Of a stretch of DNA of 64,000 nucleotides, positions 35,516-43,509 are shown piece after piece. How positions within the stretch are numbered: position 1 is the stretch's first letter; every line of letters starts with the position of its first letter. This DNA is from an uncultured Clostridia bacterium (GTDB lineage: Bacteria > Bacillota > Clostridia > TANB77 > CAG-508), in contig CAMMZC010000001.1 in NCBI GenBank assembly GCA_946529215.1, positions 94,180 through 158,179 of the forward strand, in the 5' to 3' direction. A program made the position numbers and the translations under genes. Under the pieces are notes generated by a model that made no database searches, was not told where the DNA came from, and worked only from the letters and a program-made list of their open reading frames with translations.

Positions 35516-36514
35516 CTAATTATTTACATGTTGTGCATACATTGGAGTATCGTCATCTATTTTTGAAAATGTATAACCCTCTTTTTTTGCATATTTTATT
35601 ATTTCCGGCAATGCCTCTAATCCTTTTTTATTTCCTCCAAAGTCATGCATAAGAACCATATTTCCTCTTTTTTTGCTTAAATTTTTTGTAACATTTTTGT
35701 AAACGTCTTTTGCATTTTTAGCTCCACCTGCATCTCCTGATGAAATATTCCAATCATAATATTTAAAGCCTTTTGCTAGCATTTCTTTTGTAAGTTCTGT
35801 CATAATTCCTTTGCAGTATTTTCTACTTACAGTATTTGAACTTCCTCCTGGAAACCTTGTATACATTGTTTTAACACCTGTTGATTTAAATATTCTATCT
35901 TGTAATGTATACACATTATTCATAAATGTTTCTTTTGATTTGTATATTTTTGAATATTCGTGTGAATATCCGTGTATTCCTATTGTATGCCCTTCTGCTA
36001 CAATTCTTTTTAATAGATGTTCATTGCTATTACTATAATTTATAACAAAAAATGTAGCTTTTACATTTTCTTTTTTTAATATATCTAAAATTTTTGGTGT
36101 TATATTTGCGCTTGGTCCATCATCAAAAGTAAGCCATATAACTCCTTCTGTTGATTTTTTCTTTTCAGTTGTAGCTGAAGTATTAGCTGTATTTTGCTCA
36201 TTTGCTTTTGGTTCATTATTTGAATTTTGATTGTTTTGCGTTTGCTCTACGTTTGTATTTGTTTCTTGATTTGTATTTGCTTCTTGGTTTGTTGCTTGAG
36301 TGTTGTTTACATTTGCTTCTGTTAATGTAGTATTAGTAGTTTTCCATACATTCTCCCCACTTGCAACTTGAGTTTGCGGATTCTCAGACACTACTTCAGC
36401 AGCTTGTTTTTTACTTGTTAAAACTTTTGTTAAAACAGCAATTATAATTACTAAAATTAATGCTGATATAGCTGTTATTATTACTTTTGACATATTAATT
36501 TCTTTATTTTCCAT
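35516..36514 (-). CDS. Membrane-anchored polysaccharide deacetylase (paralogue)
   Basis: A 332-residue CE4 enzyme. I take ATG 36514; a TTG at 36523 is possible. An N-terminal anchor (about 11-32), a Gln/Asn/Thr-rich linker with repeated QTNQE-like units, and a NodB domain with TFDDGP, HGYSHEY, RFPGGSSN and LMHDF. The NodB domain is closely similar to that of the neighbour throughout, while the N-terminal parts differ (linker here, Ig-like domain there), so a duplication was followed by domain change. Confidence 0.88.
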   Translation of the reverse strand: MENKEINMSKVIITAISALILVIIIAVLTKVLTSKKQAAEVVSENPQTQVASGENVWKTTNTTLTEANVNNTQATNQEANTNQETNTNVEQTQNNQNSNNEPKANEQNTANTSATTEKKKSTEGVIWLTFDDGPSANITPKILDILKKENVKATFFVINYSNSNEHLLKRIVAEGHTIGIHGYSHEYSKIYKSKETFMNNVYTLQDRIFKSTGVKTMYTRFPGGSSNTVSRKYCKGIMTELTKEMLAKGFKYYDWNISSGDAGGAKNAKDVYKNVTKNLSKKRGNMVLMHDFGGNKKGLEALPEIIKYAKKEGYTFSKIDDDTPMYAQHVNN

Positions 36515-36614
36515 TTTTTTCAATCTTCTTTCTTTTTTTACAAAAATATATAATTGTTAATTTTGATTTCTACTTCAAATATATCTTATCTTTAGTTATG
36601 TAACAATTATCTGT

Positions 36615-37124
36615 TTATATTTTCTCATCAAAATATGTACTTATTTCTTGCATATTTTCGAAATTTTTTTGTCTTAAAATTTCGTAAGCAATTATACAAA
36701 CAGAATTTGATAAATTAAGTGACCTTAATGTTGGAAGCATTGGAATTCTAATAGTTTTTGTATCAAGGTATTTTTCTAAAAGCCATTCAGGAAGACCTTT
36801 TGTCTCCTTACCAAATAATACGAAAACTTCATCCATTTTAGAATAATCAATATCAGAATATACTGATTTTCCTTTTGTTGTTGCCAAAAACATATTATAC
36901 TTTTCTGGTGGATATTTCTCTAAAAAATCTTCCAAAGATTCATGTTCTTCAATTTCTAACTTATCCCAATAATCTAAACCCGCACGTTTTACCGCCTTTT
37001 CTGAGATATCAAATCCTAAAGGATGTACTAAATGTAATTTTGCTCCTGTAATGGCACATGTTCTTGCAATATTTCCAGTATTTTGTGGTATTTCTGGTTC
37101 CACCATAACAATATGTAATTTCAA
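36615..37124 (-). CDS. trmL: tRNA (cytidine/uridine-34-2'-O)-methyltransferase TrmL
   Basis: A 169-residue SpoU/TrmD (SPOUT) enzyme that methylates the wobble ribose of certain Leu tRNAs. Motif 1 NTGNIARTCAITGAKLHLVHP, motif 2 VLFGKETKGLPEWLL and motif 3 IRIPMLPTLRSLNLSNSV are all present and form the knotted SAM site. Length is normal. It stands alone between the deacetylase and the M23 peptidase. Confidence 0.93.
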   Translation of the reverse strand: MKLHIVMVEPEIPQNTGNIARTCAITGAKLHLVHPLGFDISEKAVKRAGLDYWDKLEIEEHESLEDFLEKYPPEKYNMFLATTKGKSVYSDIDYSKMDEVFVLFGKETKGLPEWLLEKYLDTKTIRIPMLPTLRSLNLSNSVCIIAYEILRQKNFENMQEISTYFDEKI

Positions 37125-37203
37125 TTAAGTTCGCCTCCAAATTCTACTTTCTCTACCCACTATATATATTATCACATCATTTGATTTTTTTCAACACATT
37201 TCG

Positions 37204-37785
37204 TCATTTTCTTTTTAGATAATTTAGCGGATTCACATATTCATTATTAACTCTCATTCCAAAATGCAAATGTGGACCTGTTGTCGCTCCATTTGTTGGA
37301 TTACCATTAGAATCAAAATATCTATTTCCTACAACTCCATAAACATTTTTCGGGCCAACTTTTCCTATAACTTGACCTTTTACAACCTTTTGCCCAACAG
37401 AAACAATTAAATTCGGATCTGAATGACAATATGAATATTTTATTTCTCCATTTTCTTTATTCTCATCTGTTAAAGTAACTGTATAACCGCCTCCACCTAA
37501 AAATCCAGCAAAAGTAATTGTTCCATTTGTTACAGCAACATACTCGCTTCCTTGTGGTGCAGCAATATCTACTCCTTTATGAAAAGTTGATGCACCTGCT
37601 GTTGGTGCGTGTCTTCTACCATAATATGAATTAATTCCATAAAAACCAGGTGAAGGCCACAAAAGCTCTCCATTCTCTGCATAATCTATTATTTTTATAT
37701 TTGAATTTGTTGGGATAAAAAATATACAAATAAGTATTGTAAAAATTGTCAAAATTAAGATAAATTGATAAAAATACTTTAGCAA
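37204..37785 (-). CDS. M23-family zinc endopeptidase, membrane-anchored
   Basis: A 193-residue protein with an N-terminal helix (about 7-25) and a complete LytM domain: H69 and D73 in FHKGVDIAAP, H121 in YCHSD, and H172/H174 in PHLHFGM. All zinc and catalytic residues are present, so it should cut peptidoglycan cross-links. Three Spo0A-type boxes and a promoter lie upstream, which suggests a sporulation role such as engulfment, though it need not be SpoIIQ. A divergent amidase-like gene shares the intergenic region. Confidence 0.86.
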   Translation of the reverse strand: MLKYFYQFILILTIFTILICIFFIPTNSNIKIIDYAENGELLWPSPGFYGINSYYGRRHAPTAGASTFHKGVDIAAPQGSEYVAVTNGTITFAGFLGGGGYTVTLTDENKENGEIKYSYCHSDPNLIVSVGQKVVKGQVIGKVGPKNVYGVVGNRYFDSNGNPTNGATTGPHLHFGMRVNNEYVNPLNYLKRK

Positions 37786-37874
37786 AATATCAGTCCTTTC
37801 TTAAATTGCCCCATTAACATATAACTTCCATTTTATATAAAATCACTCAATAATTAAATATCTATTGCATAATT

Positions 37875-37903
37875 ATCTTACCATAAATTTCCAAAAAAAG
37901 CAA
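37875..37903 (-). promoter_or_regulatory. Candidate promoter of the M23 peptidase
   Basis: TTGCTT (37898-37903), 17 bases, TAAGAT (37875-37880) on the minus strand. Confidence 0.5.
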
Positions 37904-37922
37904 GAAAAATATTTTAACAAAA

Positions 37923-37951
37923 TTCGACAAGTATTGTCAAATTATGTCGAA
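37923..37951. promoter_or_regulatory. Cluster of Spo0A-type boxes in the M23/amidase divergent region
   Basis: TTGTCGAA as the reverse complement at 37923-37930 (8 of 8), TTGTCAAA at 37934-37941 (7 of 8) and TGTCGAA at 37945-37951 (7 of 7). They lie about 20-48 bases upstream of the M23 -35 element; the amidase promoter is over 110 bases away. The rest of 37786-38157 holds the two promoters and otherwise nothing I can assign. Confidence 0.5.
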
Positions 37952-38066
37952 ATTTGCGATGAAAAGTATTGAAAAATAAGTTTAGTAACAGGATTAACCA
38001 AAGAAGAAATAAATTCAATAGAAAATTAATAATACTTATTGACAAAGTCAATTTCCCCAAAAAAAT

Positions 38067-38095
38067 TTTACATATTTTTTTACTTATGGTATAAT
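38067..38095 (+). promoter_or_regulatory. Sigma-A promoter of the amidase-like gene
   Basis: TTTACA (38067-38072), 17 bases, TATAAT (38090-38095); start near 38102. A short hairpin ATTGAC-GTCAAT (38037-38051) lies upstream. Confidence 0.7.
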
Positions 38096-38157
38096 ACCCT
38101 CAAGAAGAGTTTTTTCACATCATTTTGTGTAAATATTAATTTATTTGGAGGCAATAT

Positions 38158-39480
38158 ATGAGCAAAGATTTAAAAATAAAAATAGTTATAATATTTTTCG
38201 TACTATTAATGGCATTTTTAATATTTAACAAATTTCATACAAAACATGAAACAGAAAGCAACACAGAACTTAAAACACAAGCCGTATTTGAAGAAATAAA
38301 CCAATTCAACACTGCAAAAATTGATAAATATATTGTTTATGGTACTCATTTAAATCTTGATGGAAATATTAATTTGCCAAAAATTTCTGATATATCAATA
38401 TATTCTGTACATATTGTTGCAAAAAATATAGAACAAAAAATAGAACTTCTTGATTGTACTTATAGTTATAAAGACGGAATTCTTACATTTTCTACAGCTG
38501 ATAAAATTAATAAAGGCTTAAATTTAGAAAATCTTGAAGAGTCTAATTATTATTTGTTTTTGAAAGTTATTTTTTCTAATAGTGAGGAAAGATATTATTC
38601 TTTTGAAAATACTTCAAAATACACTAACACAACATATTACACAATGAGCAAAAGAAATAAAATAGATATAAAATTTGATACATTTTCTGGAACAAAATTT
38701 TTAGGTTTATTTGTATCTGAAATAGATGAATTACCAAACAATGTTTATGATATAGCAATTGATGCGTCACATGGTGGAAAAGATACAGGTGCTACATACA
38801 AAAAATATACTGAAGCAGATTTAGTTTTAAGATATGCAAAAAATCTTAAGAAAAAATTAGAAGATAAAGGATATAAAGTTTTTCTTTCTCGAGATGGTTC
38901 AGAAAATCCTAATCAAGATTTATCTGATATGTATGCAGAAAATGGCAGAATTAATACAATTCAAGAATCACACAGCAAACTAATGCTTTCTTTAAATCTT
39001 AATAGCGCAAATTCTAAAACAGGTGGAGTAGAAATTTATGCTCCAACTAATTGTGACCTAAACTTTGCAAAATCTTTAGCTGATAATATTGTTAAAAAGG
39101 CTAAATCTTCATATTCATCTGTTAAACTTTTTAAACAAGATGATGGAGTTTATGTAAGAAATTTTAAAGATTATGATATTTTAAATTTTAAGGCAAGTGC
39201 AATTTTACACAAATATGAGCCTTATACAATTACTAAACAAACCCCATATCAATATATGATTCGTGAAGTCGGAGGTATTGCAACAAATGCTTTTGTAGAT
39301 GGAAGAAATACCTCTTATGGAAAAAATAAATATTTCGACTCTAATGTTGGTATTGAAGCATATATACTTGAACTTGGATATATGAAGACACCAAAAGATT
39401 TAAATAATATTTTAAAAAATGAAGATTTATATGTTCAGGCAATTGTGGATGCAATTGAAACTTATGCGACCGCAAAATAA
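38158..39480 (+). CDS. N-acetylmuramoyl-L-alanine amidase-like protein with a lost zinc ligand
   Basis: A 440-residue exported protein: membrane anchor (about 6-24), an unassigned domain (about 50-190) and an Amidase_3 domain (about 196-438). Expected zinc ligands are His205 in DASHGGKDTGA, Glu219 in TEADLVL, and a His in SxHxN; here that third motif reads SLNLNSA with Asn280 in place of His. The catalytic Glu405 in ILELGYM is kept. It may be inactive, use another ligand, or act as a wall-binding or regulatory amidase. One of only two genes on the plus strand. RBS TTGGAGGCAATAT. Confidence 0.8.
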   Translation: MSKDLKIKIVIIFFVLLMAFLIFNKFHTKHETESNTELKTQAVFEEINQFNTAKIDKYIVYGTHLNLDGNINLPKISDISIYSVHIVAKNIEQKIELLDCTYSYKDGILTFSTADKINKGLNLENLEESNYYLFLKVIFSNSEERYYSFENTSKYTNTTYYTMSKRNKIDIKFDTFSGTKFLGLFVSEIDELPNNVYDIAIDASHGGKDTGATYKKYTEADLVLRYAKNLKKKLEDKGYKVFLSRDGSENPNQDLSDMYAENGRINTIQESHSKLMLSLNLNSANSKTGGVEIYAPTNCDLNFAKSLADNIVKKAKSSYSSVKLFKQDDGVYVRNFKDYDILNFKASAILHKYEPYTITKQTPYQYMIREVGGIATNAFVDGRNTSYGKNKYFDSNVGIEAYILELGYMKTPKDLNNILKNEDLYVQAIVDAIETYATAK

Positions 39481-39502
39481 CTTAACCTATAATTAAAAGA
39501 AA

Positions 39503-39547
39503 TATAGATATTAAAATTTAAAAAGCATGTAAATTTTAATATCTATA
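39503..39547. terminator. Bidirectional terminator between convergent genes
   Basis: Perfect 17-bp arms 39503-39519 and 39531-39547; each strand continues with T-rich sequence. It serves the amidase-like gene and the DUF4364 gene. Confidence 0.88.
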
Positions 39548-39563
39548 CTTTTAATATGTTTAT

Positions 39564-40103
39564 CTAAACTTGTTCATTATTTAACAAACTTATTACTTGT
39601 GGATAAATCTGTTTTGCATTTTTTCTCCAATTATCTGAAATCTTTTTGGCTTGTTCATTTGATCCAGCAAAAGTACGTATTTCAAATATAGTTTTGTTAT
39701 TTTCTACTATTTTGCATTTAACAGTGTAATCATTTTCACTTTCTGGTATAAACTCTGCAGATACTGATTCTTCATCAGCAATTGTTACTAATTGTTGTTT
39801 AAAAATATTGTCAGCTTTTAGCTTAATTATTCCAGGTAACATATCTATTGTAAGTTCCAGTGAATTTTTCCCTTCAGATGTAATCTCATAAACATTTTGT
39901 TCTTCTTTAGTGTAAGTTCCTACTAGCTTGGAATCTACTAAATCTACTAATATGTCTCTAAAATAAAAGTAATTAATATTATTAATTGTGGAAATTATTT
40001 TGAATAGATCTGTATCTGTTATCTCTCTATTTATAGTATTTAATGTATATAATATTAATACTTTATTTTCTGCCAAGCTATTACTGTTATAATTTTCTTC
40101 CAT
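39564..40103 (-). CDS. DUF4364 family protein (winged-helix-like)
   Basis: A 179-residue Clostridia-type protein. ENKVLILYTLNTINREITDTDLFKIIST opens a winged-helix-like domain (about 10-85) ending in a YEITSEGKNSLE wing; a second domain with beta strands follows (about 110-175). The family is found mainly in Firmicutes and is thought to be regulatory, without a defined regulon. Promoter region upstream not clear. Confidence 0.85.
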   Translation of the reverse strand: MEENYNSNSLAENKVLILYTLNTINREITDTDLFKIISTINNINYFYFRDILVDLVDSKLVGTYTKEEQNVYEITSEGKNSLELTIDMLPGIIKLKADNIFKQQLVTIADEESVSAEFIPESENDYTVKCKIVENNKTIFEIRTFAGSNEQAKKISDNWRKNAKQIYPQVISLLNNEQV

Positions 40104-40202
40104 AATAGCCTCCTTACATTAAATTTCAAATTCATTATATCACAAAATATCCACCTTGTAAATATCTTATCAAATTTCAATTAGCTACTCATTAAAATTT
40201 TT

Positions 40203-41846
40203 CTACCCCTCGATAATTCTTAAAATCTGATTTTCCAATTCTTTAACTTTTTCTTTAATTCTAAATATATCCTCATCTCTAAGTTCTTTATTATTCAAAT
40301 CTTCTTTTACTGCTTCTTTCATATCTTGCATTTCATCTTGTAATTTATTTATTAAAATCATTACTTCACTTCTTGGAGATACAGGTTTAGCTTTGATTTT
40401 GTCTATAACAGTTGGAACATCATTCAATTCATATACTTCTCCATATTCAGGAATTGATACTGGAATATTTATTTCTTCTTCAATTTTTTGTTTTAAAACT
40501 TCTTGAGAATCTTCCTCTCCATGTACTAAAAAAATATGTTTAGGCTTTTGAGTTCTAAATGAATATACAAAATTCATAAGCCATTCTTGATCTGCATGTC
40601 CTGAATATCCTTCAATATATTCTATTTGAGCATTTACTGCAATTTCTTCTCCAAATATTTTAACTTTTTTTGCCCCATTTACTATGTTATAACCCAATGT
40701 TCCTGGTGCTTGATATCCAACAAAAAGAATGGTATTTTTTGGATTCCATAAATTATGTTTTAAATGATGTTTTATTCTTCCAACTTCACACATACCACTT
40801 GCAGAAATAATTATTGATGGTAATATACTTTCATTTAATTCTTTTGATTCATCTGCAGTCATTGTAAATTGAAGTCCAGGAAATTCTAATGGATTATCTC
40901 CTTGAGAAATAGCATGTTTTGTTTCTTCATCAAAAAGTTCCATATTGTCTCTAAACACTTCTGTTGCAGATATAGCAAGAGGACTGTCTACAAATACTGG
41001 CGTTCTCATTAATGTTCTATATCTTCTTTTAAATTCCTCATCATCTTTAGTTTCTTTAATCTTATTTAATTCATACAAAATCTCTTGTGTTCTACCTACT
41101 GCAAATGATGGAATTACAACATTTCCTCCTCTTTCTATTGTTTCTGATACAGTTTTTAAGAATAATTCTGCCTTTTCATCATTTCTCATATGTAGCCTGC
41201 TTCCATAAGTTGATTCCATAACTAGAAAGTCTGCAGAATCAATCATTGTTGGTGAATTTAGAAGTGGAATATCATTGTTTCCAAGGTCACCTGTAAATAC
41301 TGTTTTTGTTTCTTTTTCTCCTTCTTTTACCCAAATTTCTATAATACTAGAACCAAGCATATGTCCTGCATCATTTAATCTAATATGAATTTCAGGAGTT
41401 ATTTCTACAATTTCATCATATGCAAGTGGAACAAAAAGTTCTAAAGAGTGTGCAGCATCTTCAGCTGTATAAAGTGGTGGTAATGGTTTTTCACCTTTTC
41501 TTGTTCTTTTTTTATTTCTCCATTGTATTTCCATTTCTTGAATATGTCCACTATCTGGTAACATTAAACTACATAAATCACATGTAGCTTTATGTGCAAA
41601 AATTGGACGTCTATATCCTTCATTATATAGTTTAGGAATCCTTCCTGAATGATCTATGTGTGCATGTGTTAATATCACAAAATCTATATCTTGAACATTA
41701 AATCCAAATGGCGCTTCATTCTCATACTCTTCTTCTGCACTTCCTTGATACATTCCACAATCTACTAAAAACTTTTTTCCTGCTGCTTCTACAAGAAAAT
41801 TAGAACCTGTAACTGTTCTTGTAGCTCCTAAAAAAGTTATCTTCAT
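40203..41846 (-). CDS. Beta-CASP metallo-beta-lactamase RNase (YSH1/CPSF73-like)
   Basis: A 547-residue protein. The metallo-beta-lactamase core has HAHIDHSGRIP (about 61-71, HxHxDH), GHMLGSS near 167 and TGDLGNND near 190; the beta-CASP cassette includes VFVDSPLAI near 283; the C-terminal motif EGYSGHADQEWL near 420 and LVHGEE near 447 complete the site. It probably processes or degrades RNA. A C-terminal coiled coil (about 500-545) is extra. Bacterial members of this group are less studied than RNase J. Confidence 0.9.
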   Translation of the reverse strand: MKITFLGATRTVTGSNFLVEAAGKKFLVDCGMYQGSAEEEYENEAPFGFNVQDIDFVILTHAHIDHSGRIPKLYNEGYRRPIFAHKATCDLCSLMLPDSGHIQEMEIQWRNKKRTRKGEKPLPPLYTAEDAAHSLELFVPLAYDEIVEITPEIHIRLNDAGHMLGSSIIEIWVKEGEKETKTVFTGDLGNNDIPLLNSPTMIDSADFLVMESTYGSRLHMRNDEKAELFLKTVSETIERGGNVVIPSFAVGRTQEILYELNKIKETKDDEEFKRRYRTLMRTPVFVDSPLAISATEVFRDNMELFDEETKHAISQGDNPLEFPGLQFTMTADESKELNESILPSIIISASGMCEVGRIKHHLKHNLWNPKNTILFVGYQAPGTLGYNIVNGAKKVKIFGEEIAVNAQIEYIEGYSGHADQEWLMNFVYSFRTQKPKHIFLVHGEEDSQEVLKQKIEEEINIPVSIPEYGEVYELNDVPTVIDKIKAKPVSPRSEVMILINKLQDEMQDMKEAVKEDLNNKELRDEDIFRIKEKVKELENQILRIIEG

Positions 41847-41891
41847 TTTTCTATCAATCCTCTCTTTTGTTTTTATAAGTTTGAATAAATA

Positions 41892-43454
41892 TTATAGGTC
41901 AAAAACCTTAACCCTTTTGTTAAATCTTATCTTAAGTTCACGTGGTACAATTTCTGTATCTATTTTAAACTTTTCATCTAAAACATTGTCATCATAAAAT
42001 TGTACAAAAATCTCATCATTTTCTTTAATCAATTTAAATCCAACATCTTCGAGCCTTATGATTTTTAGCTTAAACATATATTTTAAAATATTTATATTTT
42101 TAGATTTATCTTTAAATATATCTTTAAAATCCTTTAATTCATAAGCTTTCTCAATTGCAATATTTTGAGTCGTTGATATCATTCGTTTTAGTTTAGACAA
42201 ATCACAAATCCTATTTTTTCCATCAAATGGTATTAAATTAAAATATCTAATTTCATATATAATTTTAGTTATTTCCTCTCTACTTTTTGCATTTTTAATT
42301 TTATATTTAATAGCCTGTAATACTCTTTTTTGTAAAAACATTATAGTTTCAAATATTTCTTTTTCTAAATCTTTAATCCCAGCCAATTTTAAATACTGTG
42401 CTTTATATTCATTCTCTTTTTTATATTTTATAAAATTTTTAGATTTTATTTTATCGTTACATTTTCTAAGCTCTAATAAGTATTCTTCTCTTTCTTTTGC
42501 CATTATTTTTTTTAATACATTTTTGCTAAATATTTTTTGTTCTAAAGGAAAATCTTTATTCCTTTTTTCGTATTCCTTTGACAATTTTTCTTTGTCATTT
42601 AACGTTATATCTATTGTCTTAACATTTTTTTCTATTCTCTTTTTTAATTTAGATATTTCTTCCAAGTATTTTGACTTGTCTTCCATTTCTTCAAGTTCTT
42701 TTTTTATTTCTTTTTTTTCTTTTGTCAACTCTGTTTTGTATTTTTTGTCTCTATTCATCTCTAATAGAATTGATATTGTTTTTAATAATTCTAATATTTC
42801 TTTTTGATATTTTTTTCCATATTTCTTTTCTAAATCTTCATTAAATAAATCTAAATAATCAACCATTTCATCATTTTTATTTACCCATTCATCTATAAGC
42901 TTATTATTACTTAAAATTATTAAATCTTGATAAATTAGATTATAGTAATAATTTTCTATATCAAAAGCAGGAAACCATGAAAACCCATTAAAATCACGTA
43001 TTGGTTCAACAGCATTTACTATACTTCCTAAATTTATGGTATTTGTTAGTGCAACATTTATAAAATTAGGTTCTATTCTTATTATATCTTCAAATTTCTG
43101 AATACTATTTATAGCATACAATAATTGTTTTGGACTTGGAAAACATACAATTTTCTTATTTTCTTTGTCTATACTATAAGTTTCTTTTTGTCCAGGCTCT
43201 GGTCTTATTAATTCAATTTCATCACAACTTATGTTTACTGCATTTATAATGTTTTGTATATATTTATCTATTGAAATAACATTTTTCTTTACAATTTCAT
43301 AGTCTTTGTATGCATTTTCTGTTTTATATAAACTATCTTGAAGAAGATTTTTGACTTCTTCAGGAAAGTTCTTTTTTGCAAATACCTCTTCCAAATCATT
43401 GTTGTAATCTTTTTTTACAAATTTTTCTAATAGTTTCTCTTTTCTTTTCGTCAA
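41892..43454 (-). CDS. Large coiled-coil protein, unknown function
   Basis: About 520 residues. I choose the TTG at 43454 because GAAAGGAG lies 8 bases upstream; the longer frame would begin within the promoter-like spacer. The N-terminal 230 residues are mixed alpha/beta with the hydrophobic block FSWFPAFDIENYYYNLIYQDL near 160-180; about 225-360 is a long charged coiled coil (ELTKEKKEIKKELEEMEDK); the C-terminal part is mixed again and ends with basic beta strands. No recognisable family, catalytic motif or membrane helix. It follows ftsK by 55 bases on the same strand. Confidence 0.6.
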   Translation of the reverse strand: MTKRKEKLLEKFVKKDYNNDLEEVFAKKNFPEEVKNLLQDSLYKTENAYKDYEIVKKNVISIDKYIQNIINAVNISCDEIELIRPEPGQKETYSIDKENKKIVCFPSPKQLLYAINSIQKFEDIIRIEPNFINVALTNTINLGSIVNAVEPIRDFNGFSWFPAFDIENYYYNLIYQDLIILSNNKLIDEWVNKNDEMVDYLDLFNEDLEKKYGKKYQKEILELLKTISILLEMNRDKKYKTELTKEKKEIKKELEEMEDKSKYLEEISKLKKRIEKNVKTIDITLNDKEKLSKEYEKRNKDFPLEQKIFSKNVLKKIMAKEREEYLLELRKCNDKIKSKNFIKYKKENEYKAQYLKLAGIKDLEKEIFETIMFLQKRVLQAIKYKIKNAKSREEITKIIYEIRYFNLIPFDGKNRICDLSKLKRMISTTQNIAIEKAYELKDFKDIFKDKSKNINILKYMFKLKIIRLEDVGFKLIKENDEIFVQFYDDNVLDEKFKIDTEIVPRELKIRFNKRVKVFDL

Positions 43455-43509
43455 AGTTCTTCTCCTTTCTAGTTGTGCTATAATTGATTTTATCACAACT
43501 TTTATCCTT

